Origin: Sphagnum compactum
Lineage: Eukaryota; Bryophyta; Sphagnopsida; Sphagnales
Assembly: GCA_965153455.1 (NCBI GenBank)
Contig: OZ234500.1
Coordinates: 16,863,579-16,927,578, forward strand
Length of the DNA: 64,000 nucleotides
Direction of reading: 5' to 3'
Position 1 is the first letter of the stretch. Each line of letters starts with the position of its first letter. Positions 10,126 to 22,559 of the stretch are shown here, piece by piece. Position numbers and translations under genes: made by a program. A model generated the notes under the pieces. The model worked only from the letters and a program-made list of their open reading frames with translations. It had not been told where the DNA came from and made no database searches.

Positions 10126-13100
10126 TTTGGAGTATCCAAGGAAGGATATGTGCTTTTTTCATGTGTTCAAATGCAATCAAGACATAAGTAGCTTTGATCT
10201 TGCAAAATAGTGTGACCAATGAATGGCTTTGAGAAAAGCTTTTCAAAATTGGATCGGTCATTGAAACGCCCTAAGCCTACCCATCAAATTCCACCCTACT
10301 ACTTGTGATCCCTCTCAACTCCATGTTAGTTCCCATGTTTCCTTGTGTGGTTTTTGTGATCATGGATTATTCATTAACACAAAGCTATGAGATTCATGTT
10401 GAATATTTGATTAATTTCTATCATCTCATTTGAAGGGCAAATGGAAAAAAGTGAAACTTTATTGGCCTTCCCATTAAAGTTTCAACAAAAAAAAAAGTAG
10501 TCCATAATAGTTTTCAATAATAAAAGTAGTCCACCTCCAAAAGGTTTGCTAGTTTTAGTATATTGAAAGTAGATTATGAGAAGGGGCTTTTTCTTGAAGA
10601 ATTTTGGAGTTGGAAGTTGAGTGGTGTAGACCTAGCATTCTTTCTTGCAAATTTATGAGAGTTGCATAATTTTATGAGAATTGTACAATTCCTGCTACAA
10701 AAGTAGCTAAGTTATTTTTACTTCCACCAACAAGAATTTGCAATTACCATAGTATGTAGCTTGAGTAGGCACTAAATTTTTTTTGGAATTGTCAAAAATT
10801 CTGAAAAATATGTGGTGCTTAGTCATCTACTTACCTACCTACCATCTTCCTACTTACCTATTTAAAGACCTTAAGTCTTTACCAATATATAGTGCCCTCC
10901 AAATACAATTAGGAAGTTTCTCCAAATGGTTTACAATAAATTTGCAAGGTGGCCATTCAACCTCTTGGACTCTAGGCTTCATGCTTCTCTTGCAAATGAT
11001 AGAAACACTAGTTTTCATTTCAAATTTATTGAAATTGTAGAATTTGTCCATAACATGCGTATAGGTGTTGGATTGCCTCTCCGTAGTCAATATTCTGGGT
11101 CAACTAGCTCTCAATTGGTGGTGTGTTTGGCATGGCTTTCTTTTCTTTTCTTTTCTTTTTTTTGTTCCTTTGTGTGGGGGGGGGGGGGGGGGGGGAGGAA
11201 GGGCGGGGGGAAGGGGGGGATGGGGAGCGGGGTTTTGGTCATCCACCCATTCCTTGTGGAATCGTCTGAACAAACACTTGTTTCAAGAAGTTTGAATTTG
11301 AAACATGAACATTTTGGAGTGAAAAGTATTGAAATCAAAGAGTTGGGAAATCTCCAAAGTGACCAATATTGGTAAAGTGGGTTGTAAAGGAGGAGAGGAA
11401 ACATGCATGGAAAAAGTGAAAGAGCACGAGGACTACACAAAAGAAAATAGTTGAACTCCGATTGAAGCAACACATAAAAGCATGCCACAAGCTTGGTACT
11501 AAGCTTGGCACTTTTCACAAGTGGTACAAGAACATTAATTTAGGGTTTAGAATTACCTCGTTCCAAAATGTGGTAGCCTAATGCAACAAACCAAAATGCC
11601 ATACAAAGTGGACATTAATATCATGGATGAAAGAAGTATAAGCTGGGTGGGAACCGAAGTAATTGCAAGAATTTGAGGAACAAGGAGGAAGGAATGCAGA
11701 TGTGTACAATCAAGTCACCAAATAATAAAGGTGTGAAATACATGAAGACCAGCCTTTTTTCTTTGTGCAAAATCTCACACAAATGTGAAAAATAAAAATA
11801 TTTCTGTCCATTATTCTGTTTTTTGGGGAATTTTTGACCAAATTTTTGAAAAATAATTGTAAAAGTTTCACTACATTTTGTTGTCTTGGTAAAATTTTAT
11901 TTAGCATTTTTATACTGTTTAGATACATGTTGCCATTTACTCCCAAATCCGTCTCGAGATGCTCATTAGTGATGCACCATAAATTTTAGAAAACAAACAA
12001 ACAAACAAAATAAAACAACACTAATGAGGGCCATGCCATGACAATTACATTATTCTTATCTAGCTTTTAATTATAAGTAGATTTCACATTACATTATCTG
12101 TAATATACATGATGATTAATATTAAATAATAAACACAAAATTGCAACTAATAAAACAAATCTTGCACAAGAAGAAATATAATGAAATACTTAACAAGTTA
12201 AGCAAAATATATCTTTGAAATAAATTAAATACTGAATCATTTTCCTTCCCCTAAGTACTTCTAAAGCTTTAAGTTCAATCTAGATCTATGTCATTAAAAA
12301 CTTTTAATGGATGTGTTTGAACATCACCTATTTCTAACCTTAACCCCTAAACATTAGACAAGCCCAATATGGGCTCGCTTTTCATTGTAATTTTGCACTT
12401 TCCTTACCTTTAGAGGTTAAGGTTCAAGCTCCTTTTAGGGTTCAGGTCTTGTAGACCCAAGTGAAGGCATAGTCCTTGGTCCTTACCTAATGGCATGGCC
12501 CAACGAAAGGACCAAAGAAAAGTTCATGGTTGAAGAAATAGCCCCATGCCCTACAAAAGGACCAAAGAAAAGCTCATGGTTAAAGAAATAGCCCCATGCC
12601 CTTTTGAAAGTAAAACCTTTGATGAAGTTTGTGAGGTTCACAAAGAGAAAGCAGTTGGATTGAAAATTTGAAAGTTGAAAGTTGTTACATGAGTAGTGAA
12701 GTGAATGTTGGAAGGAAACTGAAAAGGAAATAGAAGTGATGAAAAGGAATATTAGGTCACTAACAAACTCTTCGTCCATATGTATATGTTAAACATATAT
12801 TGCCAATTTTCTAGTGTATTATCATTTCATTAAATCAATATTAGGATACACAATTATTCTAAGTATTTACCAACTTAGGTTTATAATTACGTGTTGTATA
12901 TATATATGCCATATGCCATTCTATATATGTATGTAATAATTAGTATATAACCATTTAAAAAAAAAAATTGTCATCGCTAGTCCCCCAAGTGCATGCTAGG
13001 AAATTTTTTGTTTGGTTAGTGTTTAACATTGTGCAAAAACAAGATTTAGATTATCTACTTACAATCAAGCACTAGTGTATATAAGACAAAATGTATTGTT

Positions 13101-13577
13101 CAATGCTTCGGAATGAGAAAAAACTTTGCATATGTAGTTGTTCTCATGTACAACATTATTGTGCCAAATGAACCCTTTTGTGGTTGTCCTATCTCCTATA
13201 CAATCATTTGATGTTTTTATGTTTTTGTCACTTTTTTTTAATAGTACATTTGCCTTTCCAATTACTTGATATAAGCTTCACTTGGCCGACTAGTCTATCC
13301 ATATCTTCCAAGTCCCCCATCCAGATTCAGCACATTATAAAGGTCATGTAATTTATATATTCTTTTCCTTTTCTTTTGGAGCCAAAGTATCCTAGTTTTA
13401 AAAAATTAACTGGGAAACTAAAGCCTTTTACTATGTAAACCTGAACCTAAGCACAACTTTGACGTTATAATATAAATTCGGACTCACGAGTTATTATAGA
13501 TTCAAAAAGTTTGAGTGGGCTTTAATAGATGAAAAGTGGGTTATACAGATAGGGTTTTAAATAAATTCTGAACTTAG
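10126..13577. other. Gene-free repeat-rich DNA
   Basis: No gene recognised. It holds a CTAC-rich patch (about 10828-10860), the poly-G tract listed separately, and two 50-bp direct repeats at about 12491-12600 (AAAGGACCAAAGAAAAG twice). It also has AT-rich text with (TA)n near 12898-12910. Antisense proline-rich and sense glycine-rich frames at 11.1-11.5 kb are by-products of the G tract. Confidence 0.5.
11138..11241 (+). repeat. Pyrimidine tract followed by G-run (G-quadruplex candidate)
   Basis: A TTTTC-type pyrimidine run (about 11138-11162) precedes about 20 consecutive G at 11176-11195. Further G runs of 3 to 7 follow up to about 11233. Many G-quadruplex registers are possible. The exact run length is likely to be unreliable in sequencing. 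Confidence 0.85.
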
Positions 13578-14982
13578 AGCATCTCCAACAGTGCTAGCCT
13601 ACATATGAGACCCTGCAAAATTATTTCTCACATTCAAGTTTAGTTGTTTACTTTTTTTCGGGACCCACCCATAAAACTAAAATCAGGACTGCTAAATTGC
13701 TAATAGGTGGGAGGCTGCTAAATAGCAAACCACCTGCACGAATCATTATGATTGGCCAATCAGAAACAGGGAGCAACAATCATAAGATCGTATTTATCAC
13801 ACTCTTCTCTGGCAGGTGTTAGGCTTTGCTGTTCCTTTTACCAAATTATCAGCCTCAGCAAATTGTGCACAAATGCTGGGTCAAAAACCATTTTGCTGGC
13901 ATTTCTTACTTTCTTCATCCAATTTTATGTTGCAATCTTGTTGGTTTGATTTTAGATTCCAAAGTTTTAGGAGCTTTTAGTAGATCAAAAGTGTCGTATC
14001 AATTGGTTGCTTTCACAGAAGTTCAAAGTTTTCGAGTAGGTTTAAGTAGATTTTAAAACCATGGGTTATGAAGATCAGGTTTTTGAGAAGAAATTCTGGA
14101 CTTCGTGTTGTAAGAGTTTCCCCAGTTGTGCTTAGTATCTGACCCTACAGAAATATTGCTCACATCCAAGTTTTAATTACTTTCTTTTGTTTTTCTTGGG
14201 TTCCCCTAAAACTTGCCCACCGTCAAGCTTTTTGGTCAACAACAAAGAAGTTGCCCCATATATCAACCTCAAACTTTGGAGTTTGCGGTGCCCCCATGGG
14301 GAATTTGGCCAAGCCAAAATTTCCAAAATGGGCAGCAAAAATGGGCACAATGGCGTGTACCCAATACATTCCATACCATAATGATTTTTCATGCTTTTCA
14401 TCCATTTTTTGTTTTGGTTTTGGTTTTTCTTGGGCTTCTCTAGAACTTGCCCACCATCAAGTTTTCTTGTCAACAACAGTACAGAAGGTTGCCCATTTGC
14501 CAACCTCAAATTTTGGAATGTGAAGTGCCTATGGGTTGGGGAGGGGGGATGTTGGGCAAGCCAAAATTTCAAAATGGGCAACACAATGGCCTGGAACCTG
14601 CCACATTCCATGACATACCATATAGTAATAAGGTGCCTTGGAGGATTCAGCACAAAAATTATTTTATTTTTAGAAATGCTGAACTTCTCAAAAAAAAATA
14701 AAAATTTAATTTTAAAGGGCAGAACAAAATTCGGTGTGATTGCAAAATGAAGAATCTTTTGGTATATTCTGGAATATTCTGGAATATTCAAAATGGAATC
14801 TCCAAAATTAATTAATCACTCAGCAGAGCAAACATGTGCTGAAACTGCCCTGTTACTCCACTAATGTGGTTTGCACGAATGGACTGGGCATGCATGCTGA
14901 AGATTTTGAGCGATGCTGATCATATGACCTCATCCAAGGTTTCCAGTGAAGGGCCACATACTGAGTACCGGTGGAGATGCTC
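13578..14982. mobile_element. Non-autonomous TIR DNA transposon
   Basis: The left end GAGCATCTCCAACAGTGCT (13578) matches the reverse complement of the right end near 14964-14982 (GAGCATCTCCACCGGTACT) at 16 of 19 positions. The GAGCATCTCCAAC terminus is common in plant class II elements. A clean target-site duplication is not visible (TTA on the left, TTT on the right). The interior has no transposase. It contains a direct duplication of about 235 bp (14194 and 14429) and a second diverged copy of the left-end region near 14105, so it may be two related elements fused or nested. A fragment of its 13725-13770 text recurs at 56690-56740. Confidence 0.6.
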
Positions 14983-16083
14983 TTTTAGTGAGATAGACCC
15001 AAGAAGAGGACCTGTCCATTCTGTGTTGAAATGGAAGAAAAAAAAACACCCAGAAAAGCCCCATATGAAAAATCCCCTATCATCATCATCATGTAACAGG
15101 AGTTGATGAGAATAGAATCAATCATCCGAGAAATTCGGAATCACAATGCCAGATCCGATTCTGCAGGAAGTTGGAGGATTTTAGGGCTTTGGTTCCTACA
15201 ATCTGTTTTGCAATCTGGAACACCAAGTTAAGGACTGGACTTCTCTAGGTGGGTCTCTCTTGGGAGAGAAAGAGATTCGGAAGCTTTTTTTTTCTGGTGG
15301 GTGGGTGGGTGGCAGCTGGATTGAACTCTACGGGACAATGCATTCGAGGATACTGGCCACACAGTAACAAACCAAGTGAGAACTCCTTCCTGCTTGTAGT
15401 TCCTGTTGTTCTCCTCCAGTCTGCAATTTTTTTGTTGGCTCTGCCCTACAGGGTAGAGACATTACTGTGATGCACTCAGGAATGGGCCAAAGTTTGGTAT
15501 CCCTGCATTCTAGGGTCACGTGGAGTCCACTATAGAAACATTTCAGGCATCACTGATGGATCCACTTGGGTTTCACCTTGCTAAGCAGCACCATGTGTTT
15601 CCAATTTAGTATGTTGAACATGTATCATCCTTATGAATGCCACTTACAGGGCAGAGGGCTGCAGGATGCTCTCCTGTACAGAGCAGTGACGAGGCTGGCT
15701 GCAGAATGCAAATCTTGGGAGATTCAGAAGCACCCATCACGCTAGATTCGCTTGCTTCTGCTAGAAGTTGGGGGATTGTTCAGACCTAGGGGGAGGAGAT
15801 GGATGCATCTATCTCTCAGTGTAAGATGAGGCAAATCCTTTCCAAATGGTGGGAGGGGGATGGGGAGGAGGAGGTCTAAGTTCTCAGGCTGTAGAGGAAG
15901 AGCAGTAGAAGAGAAGGCATCATCTCAGTGTGGAAGGAATGAATGAATCTGGACTCAAAATAGTTGAAGGACAGATGCTTATCAAGCTTCTTCTTCTTCT
16001 TCTTCTTCTTCATCATGCAGTTGGTGCATAGGAGGAAGCAGTATTCATAGAAGATTTTCTTCCTGGCATCCCCTGGTACAACA
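14983..16083. other. Upstream region of the TBC gene
   Basis: Presumed promoter and 5' UTR of the TBC gene. Contains a (CTT)n microsatellite around 15989-16010. No exon or other gene could be supported. Confidence 0.4.
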
Positions 16084-18884
16084 ATGTATAGGCCATTGAA
16101 TTCTGAGTCATCAGGTCTTGAATGTTCCTCAACAACAACAACAACAACAACAGCATCATCAGCATGGGGGATAGAGAGGAAAGAGATGATGAAGAAGAGT
16201 ACCACCACATCGAATCATGTGAGACGGAACATCAAGGTGAAAGTGGTGGATTTGTATAACTTCAATCTCGAAGTGTCCAGAGAAGATGCTGTGACAATCA
16301 ACCAGGTGTTGGAGAGAGTGAAGGAGCAGGGACGAGTCTGGTGGGCCATGGAGGCCAAAAACGGTGCTGGCTGGTACCTACAACCTGAAATTTCTTCGCA
16401 GGCTGATGTGAATCGTGTGTCATCTCTTTCACTATCCACCATCACAAGCTCAATGCAGCTGAAAAAGCTGATACGAAAGGGAATCCCACCGTCACTTCGA
16501 CCGCGGGTGTGGATGGCTGTTTCAGGTGCCGCCAAGAAGCAGTCAACTGTTCCAGAGAGCTACTACCAAGACCTCACTCAAGCTGTGAAGGGGCGTGTCA
16601 CACCCGCCACTCGCCAAATTGATCATGTAATAGCTCTTTCCCTCATCTGAGCACCTTTCACACAGCATTCTTTGTGGTATGTAAGACAAAATGCAAGGGA
16701 ATATCACAATTTATCAGTTTCTTAATCAAATTCAGAAATGGGTACTGCTATTTCTGAGGCATGATCTTGTGATTAATGTTCTCCAGCGACAAAATTCATT
16801 GTGTTGTTCATGCTATGGGTTTTCCTATACCATCCAACAGATGATCCTCAAGTTGCCAAAAAAATTCAGCATTTGGTAAAATCAATGTGTAGGACTTGGG
16901 GCGCACCTTTCCTACGCATGCATGGATTGATTCAGCTGATGGTCGAGCAGCATTACGGCGTCTTCTAGTCGCCTATTCTTTTCGGGACTCCCGAGTTGGT
17001 TACTGTCAAGTAAGGCTGCACTGTCGTCCTCATCTATCATGCTACTGTTTATAGTTAGTTAGCGATGATCTGAATGAGAAGGACTAATTGGTGCAAACTT
17101 TACAGTTCTGCACAGAAGTGTCAGCATGGAAGAAAAGGATGATACAGAGTGCATTTTATGTCTCCTTGAGTCCATAGATTATCCCATGATGGGAATTTTG
17201 AAGCTATTTTAATGAAATGTGTGATTTCCAGGGGATGAATTTTGTAGCAGCAATGTTGCTGCTGGTAATGAAAACAGAAGAGGATGCGTTTTGGATGCTG
17301 GCAGTACTGCTAGAGAATGTGCTCTTCAATGACTGTTATGCAGAGAATCTGTATGGTTGTCATGTTGAGCAACGTGTTTACAAAGACATGTTCAAAAAGA
17401 AGTTCCCAAGGTGTGTCACCTCTTTTCTCTTCGTTTGACTTCTGACATTTTTGTGTGGGTATTTCTCCTTTGCTTCTTCCAAGCTGTAACTCAGATTTTA
17501 TAGGTCATTGCTCCTTGTTTTCGAGTGGGAATTCTTCAGTTCAGTAATTGCTTTTAATTAGAGAGCTTGAAATATACCAGAGTGTGTAACGTGCCTTCCT
17601 TTGTGTTCATTTTGAAGGTTGGCAACTCATTTGGAGAAAATTGAGTTTGATGTGTCTCTTGTGACAACAGAGTGGTTTCTTTGCTTGTTTGCCAAGAGCC
17701 TCCCATCAGAGGTACTCCTGAAAGCAAAATATTCGTTTTGAATAGATCATACGGGAGATGTGGCAGGACTATCCTCTACATGTGCACAGGCTATCTCGAA
17801 TTGAAAATTTAGCAGTCATTCATGAATTCATTTCTTCCGTGATTCGTTTCTCATGCTGATATTGGGTTATTGTCATTATTGTCATGTTGAATTGTCACTC
17901 AATTGTTAAAAGACACTGCACCCAAATCACATGGTTGGTCTTTGATTGGCCTTTTTCGGATGCTAATGAACTTGCTCTGCAGTCTTTCCAAAATGCTCAT
18001 GTTAGAAAATGTTGCAGCTCAGATGTGTAAACTGCATTTGATGATTCAGTCGTACTACTTACATTTCCTGTTGGATCTGGTGTTCTTAGACAACAATGCG
18101 AGTATGGGATGTGATGTTCAATGAAGGTGCACATACCTTGTGTCTTGTGGCCTTGGCAATTTTCAAGGTGACACACAATTTCTGAACCATTGTAAGACAG
18201 GCTTCCATTTTTCTCAATGTTAATTGCCAAATGCACCATTGTGGCAGAAACTCAGGAGATTTCAATGGAGTAGTCTGTATTGCCAGATTGAAAATCAAGC
18301 AGTTTGACCCTGACCTACATGCTTGACTTGTTTTTGCTAAGCAGACGAAAGAGGAGGAGTTGATCAGAACCAAGCATGTAGGGGAGGTCATGAAGGTTCT
18401 CCATGACGCCACTGACCATGCATATGATCCTGATGAGCTTCTTAAGGTACTCATTTTGTTTTCTTTTGTTTTCTCTCCCAACTTTGTGTGCAACATATGT
18501 CCAATTGTGACCCTGCAAGGCCAGGTGCGCAGTCCATGGTAACGCGTTGTACAAATCTATTTCTTTCTCTCTATGTAGACTATCTTGGACTTTATGGGTA
18601 TTTTTTGGACTGCCATCAGCTTGAGGAATTGTCAAATTTTAGGGATCCAGAACCTTGTGTTGTTGTGTCTTGTTTTAATACTATTTCAGCAAAATGGAAT
18701 TTAATTTCTGGAGCAGGTTGCATTTGACAAAGTGGGAGTAATCTCATCACAAAGCATAAGCAAACAGCGTAAAAAGGAGGAGCTAGAGGTGATGGCAGAA
18801 CTGGAGCTCCGAGTGCAACGCCTCAACTCTGGTGACCAGGACCCTGGCTCTTCTGTCTCCCAACAGGTGAATTTCAGTTCATGA
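16084..18884 (+). CDS. TBC-domain Rab GTPase-activating protein
   Basis: Predicted to stimulate GTP hydrolysis by a Rab GTPase in vesicle traffic. Seven exons join in phase: 16084-16626, 16893-17009, 17232-17410, 17618-17711, 18090-18167, 18345-18446 and 18717-18884, giving 426 residues. The TBC domain starts near LKKLIRKGIPPSLRPRVW. The arginine finger is in IDHDLGRTFP (IxxDxxR), and the glutamine finger is in GYCQ, which ends exactly at the exon 2/3 junction. FWMLAVLLENVL, HVEQRVYKDMF, EWFLCLFAKSLP and RVWDVMFNEG follow in family order. The tail (ISKQRKKEELEVMAELELR) matches a plant TBC subgroup related to growth-hormone-regulated TBC protein. The N-terminus is uncertain. The chosen Met precedes a poly-Thr run encoded by (AAC)n at about 16130-16156, and a later Met (MMKKS) is possible. 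The last five residues read through a donor-like CAG/GTGAAT, so a further exon is possible. Confidence 0.88.
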
Positions 18885-19832
18885 AATACATCACTGAAAT
18901 TTTCTCAAGATTCTAGTTCAGTTCTATTCTTGGTATTCTGGTTAGGGGTCTTGGAATCAGATAGCTCATCTTTAGTGTCTCAAAGGAGGCATGTAATTTT
19001 AAGGTGAAGGTTGTTCTTGTCCAGCTCTTTTGAAGCAGAAAAGAGCCCATGATTCAGCCAATAATTCTGTTTAGTTTTCAAACTCTCCAATCTTGCAGTT
19101 CACAATTATATGATCATCACACAAATCCTTATTTATGAATAACAAACCACAAGTGCAAAAATCTCCACTCAAAGCCACAGAGAAGATGGATCCTTTGCAA
19201 CCACTCTTGGATACCAACTCCAGAACAAACCCACCTAAAATTTGAAATAAAATCTACACCACCCAACCACAAGTCCCATACCTTAGTTATGTGTTGAACT
19301 CATTTTTGTATCATTCTCAAGGACATGGTTTAGACCATGATTGTGCCGGATGATGCCTTTGAGGAGTGAAGAAACAAAGGTAGGGAAACCATTAGGCCAG
19401 TAGCTGAAGACCCAATTGCTACCAGCAAGCAGCAAGTTCATCCAATTATGCTTCTTCATATCCCGGAAACAGCTTTGCAGCCTGGCTTTTTCTCCATCCT
19501 TCACCTGCTCATCAACATGGTGCCTTCACCGATGATCTAGTTCAACAAGAACTGACATATCACAGGTGATTCAAAAAAGTGGTGAACTCTCAATCTAATG
19601 AAAAATTCGTGGACTGATCGACTCAAATGTTCAGGTTGGCTATGTCCAACAAGGAGAGAGGAACATGTAGTGTAAAGCTCCAAGGTGGGGGACATTTCCA
19701 AAATAAGTGGCCTAGGATAAGACCGTAAAGTTTTGTGAATGTACCCAACCATGGGCTTTACACATTGTAAAGCAAGAAAGCACACGGTAAACATTATCCT
19801 GAACCTGAACAAATGTAGATCATTAGGCACTA

Positions 19833-19942
19833 GAGGGGAGGGTTTTTACATCCACTCCTTAAGAGTGGGTGGATATTACACCTAAATACACTTGTAATAT
19901 CCCTCTCAGCCTTAAGGAGTAGGTGTACGATCCCTCTCCTTT
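19833..19942. repeat. Imperfect foldback (MITE-like hairpin)
   Basis: Two arms of about 48 bp pair around a loop at 19881-19892. The inner arms GGATATTACA (19871-19880) and TGTAATATCC (19893-19902) are exact complements. The outer arms ACTCCTTAAG (19854-19863) and CTTAAGGAGT (19911-19920) are also exact. Flanks GGAGGG and CCCTCTCC extend the pairing. A tiny MITE or a small-RNA precursor would both look like this. Confidence 0.75.
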
Positions 19943-21427
19943 TTCAAGAGAGAAATTCATGGGTATAAGGTGCCCTCCAAACACACTAGGAAAATCTTAC
20001 CCCATGCCCCTTTCACTTGTTTGCATCTCTTCGCCAAACATTGGAGTAGCCTAAACTTGTCGATTATTCTCCTTGCTTGTAGTAATTTTTCACGTTGTTT
20101 GAACTCTCGAGGTTCCACCATATGGATTTTGTTGATCCTTGATGCACCTATTGAGGTTGATGCATGGAATGATAGACAATTAATAAGGTTTTATGGCAAA
20201 GCTATGTTTGGGCTAATTTTTGTCAAGAAACAAGTTTGCGCACCTTGCTTCCATAGTAGGCTGGATCAACTATTGGGGTGTGTGTCCATGATGTTTGTAT
20301 GCTTTCATTCAAAGGAGTGTTGGAGGAGTTGTGGATTTGGGGTGTGTGTCTCCATGATTTTGAATCTGAGAAAGCAACTCAAGGTGTAGATTTTCTAGCA
20401 AAAGGAATTAACAATTCCTTTCACAGTGTATTGAAGCTTTAGGACCAATGTATTTTGAAGTTTGTCATGTCAAATCGTTATAGTAGTTGGTTTTTCAACA
20501 ATTGTGGATTATGAGCATGCTCTCATGTAATGAAAAGGTCACTACATTGTAAGAAGATTCCTTCACATGATTTTCTATTAAAAGATGTTGAGGCTATTGA
20601 TTAAATCCACAAGCAAAAGACTACAAGGAATAACTAAGGCTTTGAACTAGATGAATAAATAACTAATCCTAAGATGAAGAGGCTCATCCAAAATATGGAA
20701 ATAATTGAGGCATTGATGCCTAGCCCTAATGAATAAAATGAAGGGATTCGTATTGTTGTTCAAGGATGAATGAACATTCTAACACCCGTTGTAGATCGAA
20801 TCAATAGAATAGGTGGACATTGTACAGTATAACTAGTAGGTAGTGACAAAGCAAGACATGCTTTAGGTTGGGCAATGGAGTAGATACACAAAGGACACTT
20901 AAAAGTGATTGTAGAACATGATCCAAGAGAGTAAAGCAAAATCCAGGGGGTTGGTCCATTAGTCAAGGTTGGATAATGCGAAAGGTGTGTGCATTTGAAA
21001 TAATTGTTTAAAAAAGCTCGTTAGGTGAGTGGAGAGAGTTGTTAGAAGGATTTGCTAGAGGGAGCCATTGGAATGGCAAAAATGTAGTTGAAGATTTGAA
21101 TTGTTGCCACCACTAAATGACAACCTAGTGAGCAGTAAAATTTTATTTTTTTTTTCAAAAGATGAAGGAGGATTTGGAGATCATAGCGACATAGGAAAAG
21201 AGTTTTCAAAAACATAAAGATGGATCTTTATGGGAGTTGTTATGATGATGAGCAATAGCTTTGCCTCAAAACCAAGAACAAACTGCATGACATGAGTTTG
21301 CAATTGTGAGCAACTCATTCTTATTCTTCTACATGACAACATCAGCAACAAGTGCGATGACATATTAGCCATAATTGCCATCACTACGCCTATTATGCAT
21401 AGCAACAAATGTCATCCACTCACAAAA

Positions 21428-21665
21428 AAACAACACAAAAGAACCTTCATCGCTATGAAGTAAGAATCTACCATAACTCATGAAGCAGAACAATAATTTT
21501 CTAAGAGAAACAACAAAAAAACACCTTGATTACTATGAAGTAAGAATCTACCATAACTCATGAAAAAGAACAATAATTTTCTAAGAGAAACAACAAAAAA
21601 ACACCTTGATTACTATGAAGTAAAAATCTACCATAATTTGTGAAGAAGAACAAAAATTTTGTGAA
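21428..21665 (+). repeat. 80-bp tandem repeat, three copies
   Basis: The word ATGAAGTAA starts at 21455 and 21535, with the variant ATGAAGTAAA at 21615, an exact 80-bp period. Copies one and two are nearly identical and copy three has drifted. No coding frame. Confidence 0.9.
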
Positions 21666-22559
21666 AGTGTGATTTCATAAAAATGTGGCAAAACAATGAC
21701 CATGCAAGCTTCACTATTTTTTTCACATGTGTAGCGTCTCTTATCCATGGTTTTATGTCTATGCTAATTTTTATGGTCTTTTACAAAGTCCCATTGTGGC
21801 CCGAAAAGGAGTTTTAAATGGGAGGGAAAGGTTTTAGGGGGTTTTGAACAAGAATGTAAAGAAACTACATTGTGTTGCCAAAGGTTTCAACATGAGCAAC
21901 AATCTTATTGAAATCAAATGTTGTTTTGTAACATGTCTCTTATGAAAGTTGTCAATAACAATTTATGATAGTGCAAATAGGTATTTGACAACAACCATGA
22001 ACTTTTTTACACATGGCCATGATGTATCTTCATGTAGGGATCATAAGCTTTTTGTCACACCTTTCATAATAGTAAGAGTTGTGTCAGCCCCATTGCCATG
22101 AACGAAATGAAAGAGAGTGGTTTTAAATATGTGTGTTGAACCTTGTGGAACTCAAGGAGGTTTTTTTTTGTATATTTTATGAAGCATGTGAAATAAAAAG
22201 GTGTTTTTTTTAGTATTATGATAGAATAATAATAAGATATTATATTAACATTGGAATATTTTTAAAACATTTTCACAATTATGTTCTTGACAACCTATTT
22301 ACCTTGAAATGGATTATTGAAAAAGAAATTTTATTAAGATGCACCTTAGATAATTTGTGCATGTCATTTGAAAATAATGGAAGCAACCTCCCCTTGAAAT
22401 GGAAAGGAGTTCAAAGATTAAACCTAAAAAGGTTGAATGGGTTAGTAGGTTTAATTGTTAATCAATACATGGTAGTTACCAAATTTCGAAAACTATAAAG
22501 GTTTTGTAAAGATGTCAATAAGTTGTTCAATAGAGGATAAAAATTAAATAAATGTAACT

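Larger units (their letters stand above)
18885..22559. other. Gene-free DNA downstream of the TBC gene
   Basis: No gene recognised. Minus-strand open frames at 19283-19504 and 19537-19830 have no family match I can name. Contains the foldback and the 80-bp repeat listed separately. Confidence 0.45.

Noticed and set aside
11111-11518. Proline-rich minus-strand frame and glycine-rich plus-strand frames
   Set aside because: Produced by the poly-G tract; no family features or splice context.
14177-14791. 204-codon minus-strand open frame
   Set aside because: It spans the internal duplication of a TIR element; the peptide repeats with the DNA and matches no transposase.
15876-16208. Poly-Lys/poly-Val minus-strand frame
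   Set aside because: Antisense of the (CTT)n and (AAC)n microsatellites at the start of the TBC gene.
21428-21665. CRISPR-like regular repeats
   Set aside because: Contiguous 80-bp tandem repeat without spacers, in a plant nuclear context.
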